From Streptomyces sp. R28 (GTDB taxonomy: Bacteria > Actinomycetota > Actinomycetes > Streptomycetales > Streptomycetaceae): a stretch of 64,000 nt of DNA. The stretch lies in contig NZ_CP163439.1 of the NCBI RefSeq assembly GCF_041052385.1, positions 2,965,001 to 3,029,000 of the forward strand, given 5' to 3'. Position numbers and translations under genes: made by a program. Below, piece by piece: positions 25,831 through 33,111 of the stretch. The notes under the pieces were generated by a model. It had not been told where the DNA came from. It was given only the letters and a program-made list of their open reading frames with translations, and searched no databases. Every line of letters begins with the position of its first letter. The first letter of the stretch is position 1.

Positions 25831-26463
25831 ATGACCGCCCCCGTCATCCACTCGCTGCGCGAACAGATCCGCGAGCACATCCTGGAGGGGATCATCAGCG
25901 GGCGCTGGCAGCCGGGCGAGCGGATCGTGGAGCGACGTATCGCCACCGAGCTGGAGGTCAGCCAGACACCGGTGCGTGAGGCACTGCGCGAGCTGGAGTC
26001 GCTGCGGCTGATCGAGTCGGCGCCGAACAAGGGCGTGCGGGTGCGGAGCCTGACGGCCGCCGACCTGGAGGAGAGCTACCCGGTCCGGGCCGGCCTGGAG
26101 GCCATCGCCGCGGAACTCGCGGCCGACCGCCTCGCAGAGGACTGCTCCGCCCTGGAGCCGCACGTCAACGCCCTGTACGAGGCCGACCGCACATCCGACG
26201 GCACGGCCCAGGTGCGGCACACGGTCGCCTTCCACCGCGAGATGGTGCGGGCGGCGGGCAACTCGGTGCTGCTGCACACCTGGGAGGGCCTCGGCATCGA
26301 GGTGTTCACGGCCCTGTCCATCCGGTGGCTGGGCACGGTGCAGCAGTCGTACGCGGAGGAGCACGAGGAGCTGGTGGCCGCGTTCCAGCGCCGGGATCCC
26401 CGGATCGCCGAACTCGTCAAGGCCCATGTGCTGGGCTGCGCGCCTCGGCACGAGAGCAAGTAG
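25831..26463 (+). CDS. GntR family regulator with FCD domain
   Basis: DNA-binding repressor or activator of 210 residues. The winged helix-turn-helix is at residues 5-70 (LREQIREHILEGIISGRWQPGERI, with ELEVSQTPVREALRELESLRLI as recognition part). The FCD ligand-binding helical bundle follows (about 80-205), with metal/ligand-type residues such as H130-region RHTVAFHREMV. It lies between the E2 gene and aceE on the same strand. The aceE promoter contains a palindrome that would suit such a dimer, so local control of pyruvate dehydrogenase is a reasonable guess. Confidence 0.9.
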   Translation: MTAPVIHSLREQIREHILEGIISGRWQPGERIVERRIATELEVSQTPVREALRELESLRLIESAPNKGVRVRSLTAADLEESYPVRAGLEAIAAELAADRLAEDCSALEPHVNALYEADRTSDGTAQVRHTVAFHREMVRAAGNSVLLHTWEGLGIEVFTALSIRWLGTVQQSYAEEHEELVAAFQRRDPRIAELVKAHVLGCAPRHESK

Positions 26464-27079
26464 CCCGCGCGGGATCGGACCGGACTGGAACGGATCAGCC
26501 ACATTGCCCGTTCGGGGCGGGTTTCGCCATGCCCATCTGCGAGTACTGCACACGGCCCCGGCCCAGGAGAGGTGAACCGGCGGCAAGGTGGTGCACCTGC
26601 ACACCGTGCACCCCGGCCCCCCATCCTCTACGCGAGCCCGGGCGGGGGGGGACGACCGTCGCCGGGCCATGGCCGGACCGGTCGCGGTGGCCGTCGGCGC
26701 CGCGCCGAGGTGATCACCCGCGAGCAGTCCCCCGCCGACCGGACGGAGACCGGGACGTCCCGGCAGGCGGCGACGAGTTGACCGCGAGCCGCCCAAGTTA
26801 GCCGCTCGCGACTCATGTGAGCAGGGGAAACGCGGCAAAAACGCGGCACCGCGTGCCTGCTTCCCCGGCACCGGATGCCAATTTCTCGATGTCGAGACTT
26901 TTTAGCCCTCCACCCTTTGATCGATCATCGATCAGGGGGTTACAGTCGCCGACGGGCCAAGCGGCGAGCCGCAGGGTGTCACCGCACCCGAGGCCCTCCG
27001 CCCTGTCCTGCCAAAGACCTAGGGCACCCCCGAACCCTTACCGATTGAGGGAACCCCTTCGACTGAGGAAGGCGGCGAC
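26464..27079. other. Long leader/promoter region of aceE
   Basis: 616 bp without a convincing gene. The first ~350 bp are very GC-rich with G-runs (e.g. 26641-26651). The segment 26878-26945 is strikingly AT-richer than its surroundings and carries the predicted aceE promoter and palindrome. About 130 bases of untranslated leader would remain before the aceE ATG. Short open frames here show no ribosome site or typical composition. Confidence 0.6.
26917..26946 (+). promoter_or_regulatory. Predicted aceE promoter with overlapping palindromic operator
   Basis: TTGATC (26917-26922) and TACAGT (26941-26946) form a -35/-10 pair with 18-bp spacing. The 17-bp perfect palindrome TGATCGATCATCGATCA (26918-26934) covers the -35 and much of the spacer, the usual place for repression. 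The neighbouring GntR regulator is the obvious candidate ligand sensor. Confidence 0.6.
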
Positions 27080-29791
27080 ATGACCGACCCCAACGCCATC
27101 CAGCCGAGCGCGCTCGACCAGCTCCCGGACCGTGACCCGGAGGAGACCGCCGAATGGCAGGCCTCACTGGACGCGGTCGCCAAGGCGGCCGGGCCGCACC
27201 GTGCGGCGTACCTGATGCGCCGCACGCTGGAGCGTGCCGAGGGCACCGGCATCGCGCTGCCCAAGCTGCTCGAGACCGACTACGTCAACACCATCCCCAC
27301 CGCCGCCGAGCCGTCCGTGCCCGGTGACGAGGCGATGGAGTCCCGGATCACCGCGTGGAACCGCTGGAACGCGGCCGCGATGGTGAGCCGGGGCAGCAAA
27401 CACGGCGTCGGCGGCCACATCGCCACCTTCGCCTCCGCGGCCTGGCTCTACGAGACCGGCTTCAACCACTTCTTCAAGGGCAAGGACTCTGGGGAAGCGG
27501 CCGGCTCCGGCGACCAGCTGTACATCCAGGGCCACGCCTCCCCCGGCATCTACGCCCGCGCCTTCCTCGACGGCCGGCTGAACGAGCAGCACCTCGACAA
27601 CTTCCGCCAGGAAGCCGGCGGCAACGGACTCCCGTCGTATCCGCACCCCCGCCGCCTGCCCTGGCTGTGGGAGTTCCCGACGGTGTCCATGGGCCTCGGC
27701 CCGCTGTCGGCCATCTACCAGGCCCGCTTCAACCGCTACCTCACCAACCGCGCCATCAAGGACGTCTCCGCCTCGCACGTGTGGGCGTTCCTCGGCGACG
27801 GCGAGATGGACGAGCCGGAGTCCACGGCGGCACTCGCCCTGGCCTCCCGTGAGGGCCTGGACAACCTGACCTTCGTCATCAACTGCAACCTGCAGCGCCT
27901 CGACGGCCCGGTCCGCGCCAACTTCAAGATCGTGCAGGAGCTGGAGGCCCAGTTCCGCGGCGCCGGCTGGAACGTCGTCAAGACGCTGTGGGGCACGGCC
28001 TGGGACGAGCTGTTCCAGCTCGACACCACCGGCGCGCTCGTACGCCGGCTGCGCGAGGTACCCGACGCGCAGGTGCAGACGTACCAGACGCGCGACGCCG
28101 CCTACATCCGCCAGGACTTCTTCGGCAAGGACCCGGCGCTCGTCGAGATGGCGAAGCTGCTGAGCGACGACAAGATCCTGGAGTGCTTCCACCTCTCCCG
28201 CGGTGGTCACGAGTCCCGCAAGGTGTACGCCGCCTACAAGGCCGCCGTCGAGTTCAAGGGCGCGCCGACCGTGATCCTGGCCCAGACGGTCAAGGGCTTC
28301 ACGCTCGGCGAGGGCTTCGCGTCGAAGAACGCCAACCACCAGATGAAGAAGCTGTCGGTGGACGAGTTCAAGGCGATGCGGGACCTGCTCGACCTGCCCA
28401 TCAAGGACAGCGACTTCGTCGACGGGACCGTCCCCTACGGCCACCCCGGCGCCGACTCCCCCGAGGTCCGCTACCTCCAGGAGCGCCGCGCGGCCCTCGG
28501 CGGCCCGGCCCCGGCCCGCCGCGTGCACCCGGTGGCGCCGCTGCCGGCCCCGGCGGAGAAGGCGTTCGCCTCCTTCGACAAGGGCTCCGGCTCCCAGAAC
28601 GTGGCCACCACCATGGCCTTCGTCCGCCTGATCAAGGACCTGGTCCGCGACAAGGAGACGGGCAAGCGCTGGGTGCCGATCGTGCCGGACGAGGCGCGCA
28701 CCTTCGGTATGGAGAGCCTGTTCCCGTCGCTGGGCATCTACTCGCCCAAGGGGCAGACGTACGAGCCCGTCGACCGCGACCAGCTCATGTACTACAAGGA
28801 GGCCAAGAACGGCCAGATCCTCAACGAGGGGATCACCGAGGCCGGTTCGATGGCCGACTTCATCGCCGCGTCCACCGCGTACTCCACGCACGGCGAAGCG
28901 ATGATCCCGTTCTACATCTTCTACTCGATGTTCGGCTGGCAGCGCACGGCCGACCAGATGTGGCAGCTCGGCGACCAGCTCGGCCGCGGCTTCCTGGTCG
29001 GCGCCACGGCCGGCCGCACGACGCTGACGGGCGAGGGCCTGCAGCACGCCGACGGTCACTCGCCGGTGATCGCGGCGACGAACCCCGCGGCGCTGACGTA
29101 CGACCCGGCGTTCGCGTACGAGGTCGCCACGATCGTCAAGGACGGTCTGCGCCGGATGTACGGCGAGGCGACGCCGGGTGAGGACCCGAACGTCTTCTAC
29201 TACCTGACCGTCTACAACGAGCCGATGCCGCAGCCGGCCAAGCCGTCCGGCCTCGGCATCGACGAGGGCATCGTCAAGGGCCTGTACCGCTTCAACACGG
29301 CCGAGTCGGCCGGGCTGTCCTCGGTGGCCAACGCCCCGCGGATCCAGCTGCTGGGCTCCGGCACCGCGATCCACTGGGTCCTTCAGGCGCAGAAGCTGCT
29401 CGCCGAGGAGTGGGGCGTGGCGGCCGACGTCTGGTCGGCGACGTCCTGGACCGAGCTGCGGCGGGACGCCCTGGACGCGGACGCGGCCCTGCTGCGCGGC
29501 GAGGAGCGGGTCCCGTACGTCCGGCAGGCGCTGCACGGCGCCGAGGGCCCGGTGCTGGCGGTCTCCGACTACATGCGCCAGGTCCCCGACCAGATCGCGC
29601 AGTGGGTCGAGCAGGACTACTCCTCGCTGGGTGCCGACGGCTTCGGCCTGTCGGACACCCGGGAGGCGGCCCGCCGCCACTTCGGCGTCGACGCCCAGTC
29701 GGTGGTCGTCGCGGCCCTGGCCCAGCTCGCGAAGCGGGGCGAGGTCAAGGCGACGGCGGTGAAGGAAGCGCGGGAGAAGTACGGCCTGTAA
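27080..29791 (+). CDS. aceE: Pyruvate dehydrogenase E1, homodimeric type
   Basis: Thiamine-diphosphate enzyme that decarboxylates pyruvate and loads acetyl groups on E2. 903 residues. Family blocks: KHGVGGHIATFASAAWLYE, YIQGHASPGIYARAF, the ThDP motif GDGEMDEPESTAALALA...INCNLQRLDGPV, GHESRKVYAAYKAA and the transketolase-like C-terminal half (IPFYIFYSMFGWQRTADQMW). Length is normal for the family. The E2 and E3 genes lie upstream and lipoate genes downstream. A 17-bp perfect hairpin follows the stop. Confidence 0.97.
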   Translation: MTDPNAIQPSALDQLPDRDPEETAEWQASLDAVAKAAGPHRAAYLMRRTLERAEGTGIALPKLLETDYVNTIPTAAEPSVPGDEAMESRITAWNRWNAAAMVSRGSKHGVGGHIATFASAAWLYETGFNHFFKGKDSGEAAGSGDQLYIQGHASPGIYARAFLDGRLNEQHLDNFRQEAGGNGLPSYPHPRRLPWLWEFPTVSMGLGPLSAIYQARFNRYLTNRAIKDVSASHVWAFLGDGEMDEPESTAALALASREGLDNLTFVINCNLQRLDGPVRANFKIVQELEAQFRGAGWNVVKTLWGTAWDELFQLDTTGALVRRLREVPDAQVQTYQTRDAAYIRQDFFGKDPALVEMAKLLSDDKILECFHLSRGGHESRKVYAAYKAAVEFKGAPTVILAQTVKGFTLGEGFASKNANHQMKKLSVDEFKAMRDLLDLPIKDSDFVDGTVPYGHPGADSPEVRYLQERRAALGGPAPARRVHPVAPLPAPAEKAFASFDKGSGSQNVATTMAFVRLIKDLVRDKETGKRWVPIVPDEARTFGMESLFPSLGIYSPKGQTYEPVDRDQLMYYKEAKNGQILNEGITEAGSMADFIAASTAYSTHGEAMIPFYIFYSMFGWQRTADQMWQLGDQLGRGFLVGATAGRTTLTGEGLQHADGHSPVIAATNPAALTYDPAFAYEVATIVKDGLRRMYGEATPGEDPNVFYYLTVYNEPMPQPAKPSGLGIDEGIVKGLYRFNTAESAGLSSVANAPRIQLLGSGTAIHWVLQAQKLLAEEWGVAADVWSATSWTELRRDALDADAALLRGEERVPYVRQALHGAEGPVLAVSDYMRQVPDQIAQWVEQDYSSLGADGFGLSDTREAARRHFGVDAQSVVVAALAQLAKRGEVKATAVKEAREKYGL

Positions 29792-29802
29792 GAGCCGACG
29801 AG

Positions 29803-29840
29803 CGACGAAGGGGTACGGCGACTGCCGTACCCCTTCGTCG
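29803..29840 (+). terminator. Strong terminator hairpin after aceE
   Basis: Perfect 17-bp stem (29803-29819 with 29824-29840) and a 4-base loop, 11 bases after the aceE stop. Confidence 0.88.
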
Positions 29841-29877
29841 TCAGTTCGTTGTCAGTGGTCCCCGGCATGATGACCGT

Positions 29878-30867
29878 ATGCGTGCTGCCCGGCTCATCAA
29901 GATGGTGCTGCTCCTCCAGTCCCGGCCCTCCATGACGGCCGCCGAGCTCGCGCGCGAGCTGGAGGTGTCCGAGCGGACGGTCACGCGGGATGCGCAGGCG
30001 TTGTCGGAGGCGGGCGTTCCGGTGTACGCCGACCGGGGGCGGGCCGGGGGGTACCGGCTCATCGGGGGGTACCGAACCCGGCTGACGGGGCTCGCGCGGA
30101 GTGAGGCCGAGGCGTTGTTCCTGTCCGGGGTGCCGGGGGCGCTGCGGGAGATGGGACTGGAGGACGCCGCCTCCGCCGCCCGGCTGAAGGTGTCGGCGGC
30201 CCTGATGCCCTCCCTGCGCGACGCTTCCCGTACGGCCGCTCAGCGGTTCCATCTCGATGCCCCGAACTGGTTCAAGGAACCGAAGACACCCGAGCTGCTG
30301 CCGGCCGTCGCGGACGCGGTGTGGGACGACCGTCGGATCGTCGCTCGCTACCGGCGCGGGGAGGCCGAGGTCGAGCGGGAGTTGGAGCCGTACGGGCTCG
30401 TGCTGAAGGCAGGCGTCTGGTACGTGTGCGCCCGGGTCGCGGGGCACGGGTCGTACCGGGTGTACCGCATCGACCGGTTCACCGCCGTGGACGCCGGCGC
30501 CGAGCGGACGGAGCGGATCGAGCGGTTCGAGCGGGACGAGGAGTTCGATCTGCCGGGCTTCTGGGACGCGCGGGCGGAGCAGTTCGCGCGGTCCATTCTG
30601 CGGGCCGAGGTCGTGCTGCGGGTGTCCCCGGACGGGGTGCGCGGACTGCCGTACGCCGTTGATCCGCAGTCCGCGCGGGAGGCGCTGGAGGCGGCGGGCG
30701 CCCCGGACGGGGACGGGTGGGTGACGCTGGCCCTCCCGGTGGAGTCCGAGGAGGTCGCCCACAGCCAGCTCGCGTCGCTCGGCCCGGAGGTGGAGGTGCT
30801 CGAGCCGCAGGCACTGCGGGAGCGGTTCGCGAGCGACGCGATACGGCTGGCCGCGCTGTACGGCTGA
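29878..30867 (+). CDS. YafY/DeoR-like regulator with WYL domain
   Basis: Transcriptional regulator of 329 residues. An N-terminal helix-turn-helix (RLIKMVLLLQSRPSMTAAELARELEVSERTVTRDAQAL, residues ~4-45) and wing (PVYADRGRAGGYRL) precede a WYL ligand-binding domain (about 145-215: VERELEPYGLVLKAGVWYVCARV, then YRVYRIDRF). A C-terminal WCX-like extension follows. WYL domains sense nucleic-acid or small-molecule ligands in other systems. The target here is unknown. The start ATG 29878 follows directly after the aceE terminator. Confidence 0.9.
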   Translation: MRAARLIKMVLLLQSRPSMTAAELARELEVSERTVTRDAQALSEAGVPVYADRGRAGGYRLIGGYRTRLTGLARSEAEALFLSGVPGALREMGLEDAASAARLKVSAALMPSLRDASRTAAQRFHLDAPNWFKEPKTPELLPAVADAVWDDRRIVARYRRGEAEVERELEPYGLVLKAGVWYVCARVAGHGSYRVYRIDRFTAVDAGAERTERIERFERDEEFDLPGFWDARAEQFARSILRAEVVLRVSPDGVRGLPYAVDPQSAREALEAAGAPDGDGWVTLALPVESEEVAHSQLASLGPEVEVLEPQALRERFASDAIRLAALYG

Positions 30868-30998
30868 GGAGCGGTACGCCCGCGAGACCTGCCGAGCCGC
30901 ACGCTGCATGCCGCACACCACCTCTGCACGGTTCGCCCATAACAATCCGTCGCACTCCACGTGCGTCCCACCCCCACAGGGCCGATGCTTGACCCGTG

Positions 30999-31517
30999 AT
31001 GGACGAGACGGAGTTCTGGGAGCTGATCGACGGTACCCGCGAGGCCGCCGAGGGCGACCCCGAGGAACAGGCCGACCTGCTCGTGGACAGGCTCCTGCAG
31101 CTGGACCCGGACATGGTCCTGGACTTCGCCCGTCACTTCGAGGCCCGCTACAACCGCGCGTACAGCTGGAACCTGTGGGGCGCCGCCTGGGTCCTGCTGG
31201 ACGGGGCCAGCGACGACGCCTTCGACTTCTTCCGGTGCTGGCTGATCGGCCAGGGCCGCGAGGTGTACGAGGGCGGTGTGCACGAGCCCGACTCACTCGC
31301 CGACCTGCTGGGCGACTTCGACGAGGAGTTCGACGGCGACGGCGAGGAACTCGGCTACGCCGCGGACGAGGCCTACGAACAGCTCACCGGCACCGTCGCC
31401 CCCGACCTCGGCATCGCCCCCGCGCCCTCGGAACCAGAGGGCGCACCGGTCGACTTCGAGAACGAACGGGCGCTGGCGGAGCGGTATCCCAAGCTGTGGG
31501 AACGGTTCAAGGACTGA
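30999..31517 (+). CDS. DUF4240 domain protein
   Basis: Acidic soluble protein of 172 residues with the DUF4240 pattern: DETEFWELIDGTR near the start, LVDRLLQLDPDMVLDFARHF, then AAWVLLDGASDDAFDFFRCWLIGQGREVYE. Function is unknown across the family. GTG at 30996 is an alternative start one codon earlier. No Shine-Dalgarno sequence is evident, so a leaderless or weakly translated mRNA is possible. Confidence 0.85.
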   Translation: MDETEFWELIDGTREAAEGDPEEQADLLVDRLLQLDPDMVLDFARHFEARYNRAYSWNLWGAAWVLLDGASDDAFDFFRCWLIGQGREVYEGGVHEPDSLADLLGDFDEEFDGDGEELGYAADEAYEQLTGTVAPDLGIAPAPSEPEGAPVDFENERALAERYPKLWERFKD

Positions 31518-31520
31518 GCC

Positions 31521-31745
31521 TCAGGCCATGGCCCGTCGGCGGCTCGGGTCCGACGGAATGTAGGCGTGCGTCTGCTCGGCCTTCACCGCGTGGTACATCG
31601 GGGCCTTGTTGGCCTGGTCCAGCGCGGACGCCGTGACGGCGCCCGGCCCGAGGACGACGGTCGCGACAGCGCAGACCACCGTCCAGACCCGCGCGCGGCT
31701 GTTGTTGCTGTTGCTGATGCTGTTCCTGTTGTTGCTGCTGCTCAT
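31521..31745 (-). CDS. Small secreted or membrane-anchored protein, unknown
   Basis: 74 residues. The N-terminus is a Ser/Asn low-complexity stretch (SSSNNRNSISNSNNS). One hydrophobic segment (about 20-42, VWTVVCAVATVVLGPGAVTASA) ends like a signal peptide, then a short hydrophilic tail. GGAGG eight bases before the ATG supports expression. The Asn/Ser codons AAC/AGC are tandemly arranged, which suggests slippage in the N-terminus. It converges on the DUF4240 gene with only 3 bp between stops. Confidence 0.62.
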   Translation of the reverse strand: MSSSNNRNSISNSNNSRARVWTVVCAVATVVLGPGAVTASALDQANKAPMYHAVKAEQTHAYIPSDPSRRRAMA

Positions 31746-31950
31746 GATCCCCGCCTCCGGTCAGTGCGTGTGCATGACGATAGGGAGGCAGTCTCGGGGT
31801 GGTCCGTGAGTCGGCTACGAGAAACCTGTGAGGCGTTTTCGCCTGGTGACCGACGTCACCGGGCGGGTCGGGAAGGTTCACACCCCGTCTCTTGACCCGT
31901 TGTGTGATCTCCGGCTTAGGGTGGCCGCCCCGACCAGGAGCACCCTGCCC

Positions 31951-33078
31951 ATGACCAGCCTGTTCGTGCGGGAGATACCGCGCGCGGAGCACCTCGCCCA
32001 TCTGCGGCGGTATCCCGACGCGAGCCACCTGCAGATACCCGAGTGGGGCGATGTGAAGCCCGACTGGCTGCCGGAGAGCGTCGGCTGGTTCGAGGACGGG
32101 GAGCTGGTCGCGACGGCCCTGGTCCTGTACCGGCCGCTGCCCGGGACCCGGCGCTATCTCGCCTACCTCCCCGACGGTCCCGGGATCGACTGGCGTACGC
32201 CGCGCCTGGAGCGGTGGCTGGACCCGCTCGTCGCCCATCTGAAGCGGATCGGGGCATTCTCGGTCCGGATCGGCCCGCCCCTGGTCGTACGTCACTGGGA
32301 CGCGGCCACGGTGGCGGCGGGCATCGCCGACCCCGACGTACATCATCTGCACGAGCTGCCCGCGGCCGGCATCGACGGATACGCGCTTGACGCCGCGGAG
32401 CGGCTGCGGCGGCTCGGGTGGCGGCGGTGCGAGGAGGACGACGGCAACGGTTTCGGCCTCGGCCAGCCGCGCTACGGCTGTGAGATCCCGTTGGCGGGAC
32501 GCTCGGTGGACGATCTGCGCGGCGCCCTGGCCCCGCACTGGGAACAGTCCCTGCGCACGGCCGAGTCGGCAGGCGTTCGGGTCTCCTGGGGCTCGGCGGC
32601 GGACCTGCCCGACTTCCACCGCCTGTACACCGCGACCGCCGCCCACGACGGCTTCAAGGCCCGCCCGTTGGACTACTTCCGGCGCATGTGGAAGGCCCTG
32701 AACGCCGAGGACGGCGACCGGCTGCGCATCTACCTCGCCGAGTACGACGACGAGGTGCTCTCCGCGGCCCTGATGATCAACGTAGGCTCCCGCGCCTGGC
32801 ACTCGTATGCCGCGTCCGGCCGCCGCGGACGCCAACTGCGGCCCAGCAGCGCGCTGTTGTGGCGCATGCTGTGTGACGCGCGAGCGGCGGGCGCCGAGAC
32901 GTACGACCTGCGCTCCATCACCCCCGCCCTCACCGACGACCGCCTGCTCGGCCGCCTCCACTTCAAGACGGGCACCGGCGGCCGGGCCGTGGAGTACCTC
33001 GGGGAGTGGGAACTTCCGGTGGGCAGCCAGGGCAGGGTGCTGCAGCGGGCGTTGGGGGTCTATCTCGGGCGGCGGTGA
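31951..33078 (+). CDS. FemX/FemAB-like peptidoglycan bridge aminoacyltransferase
   Basis: Cytosolic tRNA-dependent transferase of 375 residues that would add the first amino acid of the peptidoglycan interpeptide bridge to lipid II (Gly in Streptomyces). Family features: HLQIPEWGDVKPDWLPESVGWF, YLAYLPDGPGIDW, RYGCEIPLAG, FHRLYTATAAHDGFKARPLDYFRRMW and the C-terminal GNAT-like block MINVGSRAWHSYAASGRRGRQLRPSSALLW. ATG 31951 has GGAG ten bases upstream. It converges on the PGRP gene, another cell-wall protein. Confidence 0.9.
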   Translation: MTSLFVREIPRAEHLAHLRRYPDASHLQIPEWGDVKPDWLPESVGWFEDGELVATALVLYRPLPGTRRYLAYLPDGPGIDWRTPRLERWLDPLVAHLKRIGAFSVRIGPPLVVRHWDAATVAAGIADPDVHHLHELPAAGIDGYALDAAERLRRLGWRRCEEDDGNGFGLGQPRYGCEIPLAGRSVDDLRGALAPHWEQSLRTAESAGVRVSWGSAADLPDFHRLYTATAAHDGFKARPLDYFRRMWKALNAEDGDRLRIYLAEYDDEVLSAALMINVGSRAWHSYAASGRRGRQLRPSSALLWRMLCDARAAGAETYDLRSITPALTDDRLLGRLHFKTGTGGRAVEYLGEWELPVGSQGRVLQRALGVYLGRR

Positions 33079-33111
33079 GGACGCGGGGTCGGTGGGTCTG
33101 GAGCCCGCGGG

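Noticed and set aside
26464..26780. Short Cys-rich open frame starting PICEYCTRP near 26529
   Set aside because: The CxxC and CTCTPC look metal-binding at first sight, but there is no ribosome site, the composition decays quickly and the region is a promoter/leader.
27164..29680. 838-codon open frame antisense to aceE
   Set aside because: Pure antisense shadow of a conserved enzyme; high GC content removes stop codons.
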